Assembly (NCBI GenBank): GCA_946480695.1
Contig: CAMLKG010000003.1
Location: 62,001 to 126,000, forward strand
Length of the DNA: 64,000 nt
Direction: 5' to 3'
DNA from: an uncultured Cellvibrio sp.
Lineage (GTDB): Bacteria; Pseudomonadota; Gammaproteobacteria; Pseudomonadales; Cellvibrionaceae
Part shown: one piece after another, positions 26,114 to 35,651 of the stretch
Numbering within the stretch: position 1 is the first letter of the stretch
How the letters are laid out: the number at the start of each line of letters is the position of its first letter
Position numbers and translations under genes: made by a program
The notes under the pieces: generated by a model
Database searches by the model: none
What the model was told of the DNA's origin: nothing
Seen by the model: the letters and a program-made list of their open reading frames with translations, nothing else

Positions 26114-27109
26114 TTATTGTGGTAAGAAATCAAAGGTTTGATTAAGCGTGGTACGTGCGACATTGGATGCTGGAAATGTGATGAGTTTAATACGCTGGAG
26201 AATACGGCCCTCCAATGCGGAATCCCCCAACTCACTGGAAACCATACTGGCCTCAACAATCCGGCCACTTGGGTCAATCACAATCTTCACTACCATCTTG
26301 CCTTGCAGCGCCGGGTTTTGACGCAGGGCACGATTGTAAATCGAATAAATAGCCCCCTTGTGCTGCTCCATGATTTTGCGGATTTCTTCCTCACTGCGCG
26401 CCGCGCCGCCAGCGCCATCGCTATTACCCGCCTTGGCTGCCATTGCTTTTTTGCCCGACTCTGCCAACCCGCTTTTCACTTTGGTCGTCTCGCGGCCAGA
26501 CAAGGCGACACCACCCGTATCACGGCTCATGGCAGCGGTGTTAATGCCGCCGCTGGCCACCTTGGCACCGCTGGTAATCATCGCGCGATCCACCTGCGCC
26601 GCCTCACCGGGGCTGTTAGTTACGGTCGTCGCGGCGGTTTCCACCGCGGAGGTTTGCAGCATTTCACGCATCTCGGCGAGATCATCCTTAAATTGCATAA
26701 CCCCGCTGTTCGCGGCTTGTTCGCGCGCCTTTTGCACCGCCGTTGTGGAGGGCGGTACCTTGGTCGGTTCCTTTGCAGGCGGCAGCGGCTTGGGCTCAGG
26801 CTTGGCCTCTACCGGTTTAGGCTCAGGTTTTACTTCTTCCGGCTTGGGCTCCGGCTTTTTCTCTTCGATCCTGGGAGGTTCCACCGGTTTAGGCGGCGGC
26901 AACGCCTGCTTTTCCAATACAACCCTCGCCAACTGGGGCGGAAGCTTTTCACGTTCCGCACGCGCCTGCTCCGGTACATTAATAGCGGTAACGACAAGGC
27001 TCACTATTACTAATAAGGCGAATGAAACCAGCAATATTTTGTTAAAACGCTGGTCGTCACCAATCGACGAACTCCAGGGCAATTCCAGGTTAGGGGCAAG
27101 TACGGCCAT
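26114..27109 (-). CDS. TonB/AgmX-like energy transducer protein
   Basis: The 331-residue protein, read from ATG 27109 with a GGGGAAGG ribosome site, has an N-terminal membrane helix (about 22-42), a Pro-Lys-Glu-rich stretch (about 68-120) that can span the periplasm, a flexible middle, and a C-terminal domain (about 245-331) of the TonB/AgmX type with GKMVVKIVIDPSGRIVEAS and FPASNVARTTLNQTFDFLP. It would pass energy from the TolQ/TolR motor to partners in the envelope. The AgmX/GltG-like C-terminus and the TPR-rich neighbours argue against a classical iron-uptake TonB. It is the last gene of a nine-gene operon. Confidence 0.8.
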   Translation of the reverse strand: MAVLAPNLELPWSSSIGDDQRFNKILLVSFALLVIVSLVVTAINVPEQARAEREKLPPQLARVVLEKQALPPPKPVEPPRIEEKKPEPKPEEVKPEPKPVEAKPEPKPLPPAKEPTKVPPSTTAVQKAREQAANSGVMQFKDDLAEMREMLQTSAVETAATTVTNSPGEAAQVDRAMITSGAKVASGGINTAAMSRDTGGVALSGRETTKVKSGLAESGKKAMAAKAGNSDGAGGAARSEEEIRKIMEQHKGAIYSIYNRALRQNPALQGKMVVKIVIDPSGRIVEASMVSSELGDSALEGRILQRIKLITFPASNVARTTLNQTFDFLPQ

Positions 27110-27110
27110 A

Positions 27111-27632
27111 TCAACCTTCCCCGCCCGCATTCGCCGGTAATTCTTTTTTGGTGACGGCTAACGAAATATCGCGATACTCCGCGGCTGCACAAGTCGCCAT
27201 GATTTTTTTCAATAACTGATAAGGAATTTTTTGATCCGCCATAATGGTTACCGGGCGTCCCGCCGCTTTATTTTTGTCAGCAAGCGGACCGGCGCGCTCT
27301 GCCTGGTATTTCAATTCCTGTTGCAGCGGGCCAAATAAATCGCCGGTAGATGCCACCAGATCTGCGACGCTGCCCACCGAGCGACCACCAACCACCACAT
27401 CCGTTGCGCTAATTAGAACCACAAGGTTTTCTTCAGGAATTTCCTCGGAAAAAGACGCGGGCAACTTGATGCTTTTATCGGTTTGCAATACTTCAACATC
27501 GCCGGAATTCACCAATAGGAAAAATACCAGGATGGTAAAAATATCCATTAACGACACCAAATTTAATTTAGGTGCCTGGTTCAAACGGCGATGGTGTTTC
27601 TCCATACGTTTAGCGCGCAGGGATTGCTTCAT
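27111..27632 (-). CDS. ExbD/TolR-like motor protein, Asp present
   Basis: The 173-residue protein has one N-terminal membrane helix (about 24-43) and a periplasmic domain. The helix has the family pattern LNLVSLMDIFTILVFFLL, in which Asp30 fills the proton-carrying position. The C-terminal domain has the TolR-like PVTIMADQKIPYQLLKKIMA. It should pair with the TolQ-like protein and the other ExbD-like protein to form a proton-driven motor. It overlaps the upstream ExbD-like gene by 4 bp and ends 1 bp before the TonB-like gene. Confidence 0.88.
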   Translation of the reverse strand: MKQSLRAKRMEKHHRRLNQAPKLNLVSLMDIFTILVFFLLVNSGDVEVLQTDKSIKLPASFSEEIPEENLVVLISATDVVVGGRSVGSVADLVASTGDLFGPLQQELKYQAERAGPLADKNKAAGRPVTIMADQKIPYQLLKKIMATCAAAEYRDISLAVTKKELPANAGGEG

Positions 27633-28174
27633 TGCGCACCCCCCGCAGGCGCTACCGCGCCGGTGGATTGGCCGGGCGCAGGTGCATCGCCCAACGAAAT
27701 TTCCGGAAATAATTCCGCATCCACCAAATTGGCGGCCACGACGGTTTTGAATGACCGCACGGTGTCCATCGTTGTAACCAATGTTTGGTAATCAGTGTCC
27801 TTTTCGGAAAGGATATAGATGTCTTTCTTATGAACACCCTTATCTTCCAGCAAGCGTTTGGTTTCTTGCAGCACACTCGCCAGGAGCTTGAAATCATATT
27901 GACCATCAGCGGTTTTTTCGATCCACTTCAATTTAATGCCAGCCGGATAATTCACTTCAAATTTATCGGCACGAATAATTAATTCCAATTGCCGGGGCGG
28001 TTCCTCGGTAACGGGAATACTGGAATCCGCCGCGTCGGGCAATTTTAAATTTAATATGGTTGTGCGCGAGAGCACCATGCTCATCAACAATACCGGCACC
28101 AATATGATCATCAAATTCATAAAGGAGGTAATGTCGAGGTCCGGGTCCTCTTTGAATCGCCGTTTAATGCGCAT
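27629..28174 (-). CDS. ExbD/TolR-like motor protein with Asn in place of the key Asp
   Basis: The 181-residue protein has one N-terminal membrane helix (about 19-37) and a periplasmic ExbD/TolR domain. Aligning its LDITSFMNLMIILVPVLL with the sister protein puts Asn20 where Asp30 is in the other, the residue that carries protons in ExbD and TolR. So this subunit may not conduct protons and may only build the dimer. The C-terminal domain keeps KKDIYILSEKDTDYQTLV, the usual substrate of dimerisation. The gene is 32 bp after the TolQ-like gene and overlaps the other ExbD gene. Confidence 0.85.
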   Translation of the reverse strand: MRIKRRFKEDPDLDITSFMNLMIILVPVLLMSMVLSRTTILNLKLPDAADSSIPVTEEPPRQLELIIRADKFEVNYPAGIKLKWIEKTADGQYDFKLLASVLQETKRLLEDKGVHKKDIYILSEKDTDYQTLVTTMDTVRSFKTVVAANLVDAELFPEISLGDAPAPGQSTGAVAPAGGAQ

Positions 28175-28206
28175 GGGTGAACCTCACTTATCTAATCAAA
28201 GGTTCA

Positions 28207-28887
28207 CTATTGCGCAGCTTGGGGCTTGGCCGCGCCGCCATCCTGGCTGCGGGTGCGCGGCACATCTTGCACATGGGAAATAATATTCAGGCATTTCACA
28301 CCCGCCATTTCCAGGCTGTCGATAATTTCCGTGGTTTTGCTCTGCAACATTGAATGCACCAACAGTAGCGGAATGGCGGCAATCAGGCCAAACGCGGTGG
28401 TATTCATAGCTACCGCAATGGAAGAAGACAATAACGCGGCTTTTTCAGCGGGGTCCGCACTGGCAACCGCTGTAAATGCCTGGATCAGGCCGATAATTGT
28501 GCCCAGCAATCCCAGCAGTGTCGCTATGTTTGCGAGCGTTGCCAAATAGGCGGTGCGCTTTTCCAAGCGCGGCATAGCTTCCATCACGCCTTCTTCCATC
28601 GCGAGTTCAATATCATCACGGCGCGGTGATTGCGCCATGCGCGCAATACCGGCGGCAATAATGCGTGCAATAGGCGCAGAGGAAGTCCTGGTAAAGTTCA
28701 TCACGCCGGAATAATCTTTTTTTTGCAGCATCGGCAAGATGCGATCAAAGGCCTGGCGATTTGAACCCTTCGCATTCGTTAATACCAGCCAGCGCTCAAT
28801 CGCAATGGCAATGCCCACCACCAACACCACAGCGATGGGATACATAAAAGCGCCGCCTTCTTGGAAAAAACGAATCAGGGAATCCAT
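28207..28887 (-). CDS. TolQ/ExbB/MotA-like proton channel protein
   Basis: The 226-residue protein has three membrane helices (about 14-34, 102-128 and 150-176). The last two contain ATLANIATLLGLLGTIIGLI and SSSIAVAMNTTAFGLIAAIP, the signature of MotA/TolQ/ExbB proteins. It forms the inner-membrane stator that converts proton flow into movement of the ExbD/TolR subunits. Two ExbD-like genes follow. The last signature pattern is closer to TolQ/AglR than to E. coli ExbB. Confidence 0.9.
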   Translation of the reverse strand: MDSLIRFFQEGGAFMYPIAVVLVVGIAIAIERWLVLTNAKGSNRQAFDRILPMLQKKDYSGVMNFTRTSSAPIARIIAAGIARMAQSPRRDDIELAMEEGVMEAMPRLEKRTAYLATLANIATLLGLLGTIIGLIQAFTAVASADPAEKAALLSSSIAVAMNTTAFGLIAAIPLLLVHSMLQSKTTEIIDSLEMAGVKCLNIISHVQDVPRTRSQDGGAAKPQAAQ

Positions 28888-28940
28888 ACGTCATGCCTCA
28901 CAAAAAATATTCAAGTTGTAATGGTTGTTAAGTTAGTTTG

Positions 28941-29321
28941 TTAATCTGTTAATGGTTCATCCAGCTCGCCGGTTGCCTCAAGGCTGCGTTGCAACTCATC
29001 GCGCTCAACATGGCCAAAGACAGCATCTTGCTGGCTGCTGAGCATTTCCATTTCCAAATCCGGGCTGGCGGGCGATTGCCAGGGCAATATGTACATAACC
29101 CGCGGCTGTTCCTGGTTACCGGTGACGGTTGTACGCAAATTGATATTTGCCTCACGTACCCTGTTTGCCTCAGGGCTTATTGTTTGCGGCGATTTTTTTT
29201 CAACGGCTAATTCTTCAGTCGCAGGATCAGCGCTTGCAGGATCCGCTTGCCCCTGGGCCATTGCCGGCATACTGACAATAATCGACACAAACCAACAGGC
29301 TTGGGCAAATAATTTATTCAT
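28941..29321 (-). CDS. small secreted protein of the TolQ-TPR operon
   Basis: The 126-residue product has a signal peptide (cleavage near AMA at residue 21) and an acidic, low-complexity mature part with no recognised domain. It overlaps the upstream TPR lipoprotein gene by 8 bp and precedes the TolQ-like gene by 53 bp, so it belongs to the operon. A periplasmic linker role is possible but not shown. Confidence 0.6.
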   Translation of the reverse strand: MNKLFAQACWFVSIIVSMPAMAQGQADPASADPATEELAVEKKSPQTISPEANRVREANINLRTTVTGNQEQPRVMYILPWQSPASPDLEMEMLSSQQDAVFGHVERDELQRSLEATGELDEPLTD

Positions 29322-30105
29322 CGCTTACCTCTTTAGAAGTTGTGTCAGAGGTTGTTTCAGGATTTGTTGTTTCATCAGCACTTGCATCTGTTGCCGGTTC
29401 GGATTCAGCGGAAGCCGGCGCGACTTTTGGCTTGGGTGTTATCCCCAGGCGCCGCTGCAAGTCAGCAATCCAGCCGGTTACCTGCTTGTCGCCATCGCCG
29501 CGCAATTGCTGGTAAGCCTCAAAATGCGCAAGGGCTTCGGCGTTTTTGCCCAAATACAAATCATAAAGTATGCCGATATTCCTGTGGCTTTCCGCATGGA
29601 AAGGCCAAACAGCCAAGGCTTTCCGATAATTGGCTTCCGCTTCGTTAAAGCGCCCCTGCTCACGTTGCAAAATGGCGAGCTGGTTGTACGCGTCCAGGTT
29701 CATGTGGTTGGCGTTAATTGCATCAGTAAATGCTTGCTCTGCGCGTTTATCTTCTTTTTCCGCGCGATAGACCAAGCCTAAATTCAGCCAGGCGCCGGAA
29801 AGTTTTTTATTCTGCGCAACAATTTGTTGCAACAAGGTTTCCGCCTGTTGCCACTGCTTGTTGCGCATAGCGCGGGTGGCATTGGTAAATTGCTGGGCCG
29901 TAGCGCCATTGATGGTTGTTTTATTTTGCAAGTAGGGATTGGGTGTGACGGGACCGACCGGCAGGATAGAAGCGCCCGCGGGCGCCAGGATAACGGCTTC
30001 ACTGCCCGCTTTTGCGGATCGTTTATGTTGTGGCGACGTTGGGGAGCAAGCTTGCATAAGCGCCGCGGCAAAAGAAATCACCAATATATACCTAATGGAT
30101 TTCAT
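29314..30105 (-). CDS. TPR lipoprotein
   Basis: The 263-residue protein has a signal peptide and a lipobox at Cys20 (LMQAC), so it should be anchored in the outer membrane. Residues 75-220 hold three or four tetratricopeptide repeats (for example GAWLNLGLVYRAEKEDKRAE and AEANYRKALAVWPFHAESHR). The C-terminus is Thr-, Asp- and Glu-rich and disordered. It is comparable to GltE-type proteins of the Myxococcus system. It overlaps both flanking genes by a few bases. Confidence 0.8.
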   Translation of the reverse strand: MKSIRYILVISFAAALMQACSPTSPQHKRSAKAGSEAVILAPAGASILPVGPVTPNPYLQNKTTINGATAQQFTNATRAMRNKQWQQAETLLQQIVAQNKKLSGAWLNLGLVYRAEKEDKRAEQAFTDAINANHMNLDAYNQLAILQREQGRFNEAEANYRKALAVWPFHAESHRNIGILYDLYLGKNAEALAHFEAYQQLRGDGDKQVTGWIADLQRRLGITPKPKVAPASAESEPATDASADETTNPETTSDTTSKEVSDE

Positions 30106-33001
30106 TGCTCACCTCCAGGCGCACTTCAGTTTTGTTATAGCGACCGGGCAACAATTTTGCGAGCGCCTCGAAACTGCGTTTTACGCCTGCGTCGTAAATA
30201 CCTTTCCAACTGCGCTGGGCATTAGCCTGATGGATTTCAATTGCTTTTTCTTCAAAAGGATAAGCCTGTTCCTCCAATAAGATTTCATATTGCTCCAGGG
30301 CCAGCTCATCCAGGTTATTGGGCCGTTGTGAATTCATTAAATCGCGACTTAACTGGGCGTAAATTTCACCGATTTTAAAACTGGCCTCGGTGGTAAATTC
30401 ACCCACCCCGTAACCGAGGATTTGTTCCTGGGCCTTAATTGCCTTTTCCATTGCCGCGCGCTTGCGCTGCAAACTGTTTTTCAGCGGCAAGGTTAAACCG
30501 ATGCGATTAAATTCATCGTAGCTGGCCTGGGAAATTTCTGTTTGCGCACTTGCCGCCAGGTAAGTGGAGCGTTCAGTTTTTCCAGCGCCGGCGCGGTGAT
30601 GGGTGTTCACAATATTTTGTAACCAATAATTGCGCTTTTCCCGATCACCTGCCGCTTTATATAGTTCAGTTAATTTAAATTGCGCTTCCAGGTTATTTGC
30701 CAGCGGCCATGGATATTCAGTGGCATAGCGGCGATATTGCTCAATTGCTTGTGTTTGCTTGCCGGATTTTTCATACAGTTCTGCACCCATGTATAAGGAT
30801 TGGCGCTTCACGTCCGGGTCCTTGCTGGTGCGTTCCATTACCACCAACTCGTCAGCGGCTTGCTGCCATTTTTGTTGGTTTTGGTAAATCAGTACCATCT
30901 TCGCCGGCAAGGTAGCTGCCAGGGCGTGCTGCGGATATTGTTTACGGAACGAGGTATAAACATTTTCTGCCTGTGTCCACTTTTCCTGCTCCATTAAGTA
31001 CACGCCGGCATCATATTGCGCCTTGATTGCCACTTCGGTATCCGGCGTGACTTGTGTAATGCGCAACAACTGCACAATAGCCGCATCTTTATCGCCGAAC
31101 TCAAGGCTGGCCTCCGCCTGGCGATAAATACTCGCCGCAATGCGCTCGCGAATTTGTTGCGCACTCGGCGCACCCGGATTTTTTCCATATGCCGGCAACA
31201 GATTTAATACTCGCGTATAGGCCTGTTCGGCGGCGGCGTATTCCCTGGTTTCAAAACGGCTGTGTCCCAAAATTAACCAACTGGTGAATTGTAAGGAACC
31301 TTCCGCCGGCGGCTGCCAGGCAATGACACGTTCGGCAATATTTTTCGCATCGACATAACGATTTTGTTGCAACAAATCATTTGCCGCTTCTGCCAGTACC
31401 GTGGTTGCGCGCGGATCGTTTTTATACACATCGGCAAAGTTCAACGCGTTTTGTATTTTTCGGTTAGTCCATTCCCCCTGGCGGTTATCCGGCAGGCTGC
31501 GCGCGGATTGAATCAATTGCTGCGCGATCAGAATCGCGGCATAGCCCGCGTCAGCTCCGCGCAACTGGTCCGTATAGCCATAGGCCACCTGCTCGTAGGC
31601 TTCCATGGCGGGAATTAAATCGCCCGCTTCATTCAGCGATTCAGCCAATAAAAAAGTCATCTCGGCAACCTGGGCATCCTTCGCAAAGGTTTGCACAAAT
31701 TCGCGGTACCATTTTGCGGCGCGCGCGAACGCGGCGGTGGATTCCGCTTTGTTTGCCGCCTTCAGGCTTTGTGCTTGCGCGTGTTCATATTGCGCAAGCT
31801 CTTGCAGGGATTGATGCAGGTAAACCAGTGCGTTATCGCCAATCGCACCTTTTCGTTCCGTCCAATAACTGCTGCCAATACCGTAGCGCTCAATAAATTC
31901 CTGCTTGGCCGGAAGGATCAAGCTGGGAAAATCACCTTGCTGATACACATCAATGACTTTAATACTGAAGCTGGGCGCAAAATCTGAATTGGAATTATGT
32001 TGAACAAAATGCTGGTAGGTTGCCGCACTGTCGGTATAACGTTTTTGATCGAGATATAGCTGGCCCAATTGCTGGTACAGCAAATATTCGTAGGCACGAC
32101 GCCCACCGGGTTCCGTTTGCAGATCAGTGATGGATTTCGCGCCCTCCAAATACGAAAGCGAAAGTCCCATCACCCGCAGGGTGTCTTTAACCAGGTTGGC
32201 TTTTGATGGTCCGATATCGGTGAGCGCGGCATCAACATCTTGCGGGTTAATTGCATGGCCGATTAATTGGTCCAGTACTCCCGCAAAAGACTTTAATGCC
32301 AGGTCGTAGTCGCCGCGTTTAAATTGAGCCCAGCCTTTCATGTAAAGCGCGTTTTGCTTCAGCTCGGGATTATTACCTTTTACAACCGCATCATAATTGC
32401 GTTCCGCCGCTGCATAGTCACCATCAGCAAACGATTTTTCGGCGCGGCGGAATTGTGTCTCCGCCATAAATGGTGAATCGGGATTGGCTTGCGCGAGCTG
32501 GTCGAGGATCACCGCCGCTTCTTCATTGCGTCCATCCAGGGACATGGCTTTCGCAAGCTTGTACCGCAACTGATCGGCCTCTATACCTTTTGCCGATGCC
32601 GTGCCGGTGTTTTGCAGTTTCAGCAATTCGTTGTAAAGCGCTATGGGTTTGTCGTATTGGCGACGGGTATCCGTTGCATCCAATTGCGCTTTTTCACTGC
32701 GCGCCATTTCCAGGTCAGCAATGCGCACCATAATTTGTTGTCGCAGTGCCGGTTCCTGGGCGACGGACAAGGCGCGTTGGTAGCTCTGTTCGATGCGCGC
32801 CATATCCAGCACTTGTACTTTAATATTTGCATCCGGGATTTTTGCATCCGGTAAATCCTCCAAGGTTTTACCGCGCCCACCATCACCCAGGCCCACCATA
32901 GCGCAGGATTGCAATTGGCAGGCGCCGGTAATGATCAGCGCAATTAAACCGGCCTGCTGCAACTTTTTATTTATTGGGAATTTATTATTGAGGAAATTCA
33001 T
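30092..33001 (-). CDS. large TPR lipoprotein
   Basis: The 969-residue protein starts with a signal peptide and a lipobox (QLQSC, Cys33), then carries many tetratricopeptide and Sel1-like helical repeats from about residue 60 to 850, including NALYMKGWAQFKRGDYDLAL and YAAAEQAYTRVLNLLPAY. Large multi-TPR periplasmic proteins such as AgmK/GltI are components of the Agl/Glt machine. It is translationally coupled to the upstream gene (4-bp ATGA overlap). It is likely a scaffold between the envelope layers. Confidence 0.8.
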   Translation of the reverse strand: MNFLNNKFPINKKLQQAGLIALIITGACQLQSCAMVGLGDGGRGKTLEDLPDAKIPDANIKVQVLDMARIEQSYQRALSVAQEPALRQQIMVRIADLEMARSEKAQLDATDTRRQYDKPIALYNELLKLQNTGTASAKGIEADQLRYKLAKAMSLDGRNEEAAVILDQLAQANPDSPFMAETQFRRAEKSFADGDYAAAERNYDAVVKGNNPELKQNALYMKGWAQFKRGDYDLALKSFAGVLDQLIGHAINPQDVDAALTDIGPSKANLVKDTLRVMGLSLSYLEGAKSITDLQTEPGGRRAYEYLLYQQLGQLYLDQKRYTDSAATYQHFVQHNSNSDFAPSFSIKVIDVYQQGDFPSLILPAKQEFIERYGIGSSYWTERKGAIGDNALVYLHQSLQELAQYEHAQAQSLKAANKAESTAAFARAAKWYREFVQTFAKDAQVAEMTFLLAESLNEAGDLIPAMEAYEQVAYGYTDQLRGADAGYAAILIAQQLIQSARSLPDNRQGEWTNRKIQNALNFADVYKNDPRATTVLAEAANDLLQQNRYVDAKNIAERVIAWQPPAEGSLQFTSWLILGHSRFETREYAAAEQAYTRVLNLLPAYGKNPGAPSAQQIRERIAASIYRQAEASLEFGDKDAAIVQLLRITQVTPDTEVAIKAQYDAGVYLMEQEKWTQAENVYTSFRKQYPQHALAATLPAKMVLIYQNQQKWQQAADELVVMERTSKDPDVKRQSLYMGAELYEKSGKQTQAIEQYRRYATEYPWPLANNLEAQFKLTELYKAAGDREKRNYWLQNIVNTHHRAGAGKTERSTYLAASAQTEISQASYDEFNRIGLTLPLKNSLQRKRAAMEKAIKAQEQILGYGVGEFTTEASFKIGEIYAQLSRDLMNSQRPNNLDELALEQYEILLEEQAYPFEEKAIEIHQANAQRSWKGIYDAGVKRSFEALAKLLPGRYNKTEVRLEVSNEIH

Positions 33002-34959
33002 TCGGGCTGTTTCCTCAATTCGGTATCGTACAAACGCGCCACCGCCAGGTGCGCCTGTGCCAGGTAATTATTTAAACGTTTTTCATGCATTGCCAGTTGC
33101 GCATCCACCTGGTTACGCAACCCGGCGCTTTGCTGCGCAACGAGTTGATCAATACTTTGCAACTGTTGATTCACTTCTTTGTGCAATACATCCAGGCGCG
33201 CGACTATGGGTTGGATGTCCACACTAGTCAGGGTAACTTCCTCGATACGATTGCGTGTTTCGGTAATATTGGCCAAGGCTTCGTCGATAACCTTTAGCTC
33301 CGCTTGTTGCCCAGCCATACGCGCGGGAAAGTCCTGGGCCGCACGCCAGAGCAAAATACCCTTGAACATTTTCAGGCGCGTTTCCACGTCCTGGGTATTC
33401 TGTCCTGCGGCTTGCATTTGCCGGATCGTTTCCTCGCCACGCTCAACCCGTTGATAAAGTGCCCCGGTGTCGCCATCCGCCAGGGCAATATAATTTTCCT
33501 CATTGATAATCCCCGCGAGGCGCGCCGCGAGCTTGTCGCGCTCCGCGGTTAATAATTGCTGCTTGCTCGCTAATACACTGTGTACCGCGCGTTGCTCATA
33601 GCGGCTGCGACTGGCTTGTTTTTCCAATAACAATTCGCGATAGGCTTCCAGCCTGGGTTGCCATTGCTGCAAAAGTTTTTGCATCCGCAATAGGTCGCGC
33701 AAGTCCAGCACAGCGGTTTGGAATACACTTTTTGCAAATAATTCACTCAAATACGTGGAGCGCGTTTTAATGACGCTGGTTCGGTCCAGCTTTAACCAAT
33801 TTTGACCATCATCGGTGATGACCGCTGTAGGGGAACCTTCCGCTGTACCATCACCAAGCAATACTTTTTTTGCATCATCATCGGCAAGTGCTTCACTGCC
33901 AACCAGGGTCAAAATCTCCCCTTGGGTAAGGGTCGCGCGCATATCGCGAATTAACTGGACTTCGCGCGCAAGCAATTCTTCAGCGGTGTGATAGGCCTTC
34001 ACCGCTTCGCCCTGGGCGTTAAGCTTTTCGTAGGCGTAGGGAATAGCCAACAGGGATTCCTGCACCGCAGGATGCATCAAACTGCGCTCGCGCAATACTT
34101 GCCAGGGCTTGAGCGCAACGTCATATTCCTCCTGCGCTATTGCCGCCCAGCCGTAGCCCAATAACGCCTGGTTGGCGAAGGCGCCTTCCAATCGCACCTT
34201 GGTAAATTCACGAATGGCCGCGCGATATTTTTTTTCTGCCAGGAACGAATAACCAAGTGCGGTGTAGGCTTTATCTTGCAATGCCCACTGCTCTTTCCTA
34301 CGTTGTGGACTGTCAGAAATATCTATACCTGCCAGCTCCCCGAAAAATTCGCGCGCACTTTTGAAATTGCCGGACCGGGCATGGGCAGCACCCAGGTTAT
34401 AGAGGGCGAAGGGATTCCAATTACCCATGCCTTCCACATCCTCAGGTGTAAATTCCGAAAAATTATTGTTACGAATACGGATATTAAATTGCAGCGCTTG
34501 CATTTGCGCACGTAGCGATGGCTTGAAAGCCTCGCTGACCCGCGCAAAGCTTTGTTCCGCCGCCGCGAAGTCCCCGCGGATATAATGCAATTTTCCCAAG
34601 TAAAACCAGGCCGCGTCGCGCACCGGTTGCGGGCGACGTTGATCCTGAAGGATAGTGTTAAATACATTTTCGGCGTGATGCTGCATCCCAAAGGCGAGGC
34701 TGATGCCACCGGCAATTAATTCAGGGTTATCGCTATGGCCCTGGATTCCATTGCGTGTATCAGCAACCATCAGCTCGGATAATGCGGGAATATAATCCTG
34801 TTGGTAGTAATGATAGAGCGCAACGCCGTAACGCAAGTCCGCTACCGAGGTGCGCATTTTTTCCTTCGCCTCCGCAATAGGTGCGAACGCGACGCTGGCG
34901 AGCGCAAACACCAGGGATTTACGCCTGAACAAAGGAATTCGGCGCATTACATTTGCCAT
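32998..34959 (-). CDS. periplasmic TPR and coiled-coil protein
   Basis: The 653-residue protein has a signal peptide (cleavage after AEA, about residue 31). The first 300 mature residues look like tetratricopeptide repeats (SLAFGMQHHAENVFNTIL, AAWFYLGKLHYIRGDFAAAE) and the C-terminal 250 are strongly charged and heptad-like, so likely coiled coil. The start could be ATG 34959 or ATG 34947 (MRRIPL), the latter overlapping the upstream stop as TAATG. The next gene starts within its stop codon. Its neighbours suggest a role in the same envelope complex. Confidence 0.75.
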   Translation of the reverse strand: MANVMRRIPLFRRKSLVFALASVAFAPIAEAKEKMRTSVADLRYGVALYHYYQQDYIPALSELMVADTRNGIQGHSDNPELIAGGISLAFGMQHHAENVFNTILQDQRRPQPVRDAAWFYLGKLHYIRGDFAAAEQSFARVSEAFKPSLRAQMQALQFNIRIRNNNFSEFTPEDVEGMGNWNPFALYNLGAAHARSGNFKSAREFFGELAGIDISDSPQRRKEQWALQDKAYTALGYSFLAEKKYRAAIREFTKVRLEGAFANQALLGYGWAAIAQEEYDVALKPWQVLRERSLMHPAVQESLLAIPYAYEKLNAQGEAVKAYHTAEELLAREVQLIRDMRATLTQGEILTLVGSEALADDDAKKVLLGDGTAEGSPTAVITDDGQNWLKLDRTSVIKTRSTYLSELFAKSVFQTAVLDLRDLLRMQKLLQQWQPRLEAYRELLLEKQASRSRYEQRAVHSVLASKQQLLTAERDKLAARLAGIINEENYIALADGDTGALYQRVERGEETIRQMQAAGQNTQDVETRLKMFKGILLWRAAQDFPARMAGQQAELKVIDEALANITETRNRIEEVTLTSVDIQPIVARLDVLHKEVNQQLQSIDQLVAQQSAGLRNQVDAQLAMHEKRLNNYLAQAHLAVARLYDTELRKQPE

Positions 34960-35480
34960 TGTTTGATTTCGAAGATGGGCTGCAATTGCGCGGTTGAATC
35001 CACAATCCGCAATTCCAATACCACTGGCTCCTGGGCCTTGGTAATCACTAATTTGGCACCGCGTTTGTAATCTTTTTGCGGACCGCGCCCGGTAAAGAAG
35101 GCGCTGATTTCATGTTCACCGGTTTTGAGGTTGCCTACATATAAACGTTGTACACCACCGCGAAACAGCGCTTTGGTTTGTTTGTCGGTATAAAGCTCAC
35201 TGGCTACCAATTGGTTATTGATTTCCAGCTTAATCGCATCCAGCGCGAAAAAAGTTCCCAAATCCATGGAAACATAGACAGCGATTTGGGTGCTGGCGGG
35301 ATATAAAAGTTCTTCTTCAAGGATTAATAAATCGCGATTGAGGGTTAACACCGACTCCTTCAGTGATTCAACCTTACCCGTCGACGCCTGAGCGAAACCG
35401 GAATGTGCGTGCAATATCGCAATGCAGGCCAGGGGCAATAGCACTACCAGGCGCAACCAGCGGCGCAGGGGTTGATTCAT
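34947..35480 (-). CDS. secreted protein, first gene of the TolQ-TPR operon
   Basis: The 177-residue protein, read from ATG 35480 (MNQPLRRW), has a signal peptide ending near GFA (about residue 31) and a mature beta-rich domain with the pattern GVQRLYVGNLKTGEHEISAF. A short heptad stretch near residues 37-53 may coil. I do not recognise a named family. The preceding AGGAATC is a fair ribosome site. As first gene of the operon it may be a periplasmic partner of the TPR proteins. Confidence 0.65.
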   Translation of the reverse strand: MNQPLRRWLRLVVLLPLACIAILHAHSGFAQASTGKVESLKESVLTLNRDLLILEEELLYPASTQIAVYVSMDLGTFFALDAIKLEINNQLVASELYTDKQTKALFRGGVQRLYVGNLKTGEHEISAFFTGRGPQKDYKRGAKLVITKAQEPVVLELRIVDSTAQLQPIFEIKQWQM

Positions 35481-35651
35481 GATTCCTCCAAAATTTTTTA
35501 TATAAACCGTGACGCTCCAAGCATTAATTGGCACTTGGGAAAACCTTGATTAAATCATTCTAGAAGCCAATCCAACTCTTGAATGTGACTTTTAGCACAG
35601 TTGGTCTGGCACCTGGAGTTATTTTTTTTCGCTTGTTCAATGCCCGAACAA

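Noticed and set aside
26138..27140. Long plus-strand reading frames over the TonB-like gene
   Set aside because: They are antisense shadows of the GC-rich Pro-Lys-Glu coding region and lack family similarity.
27111..28887. Classical ExbB-ExbD-TonB iron-uptake system
   Set aside because: There is no TonB-dependent receptor, there are two ExbD genes, and TPR and AgmX-like partners point to a Tol/Glt-type machine.
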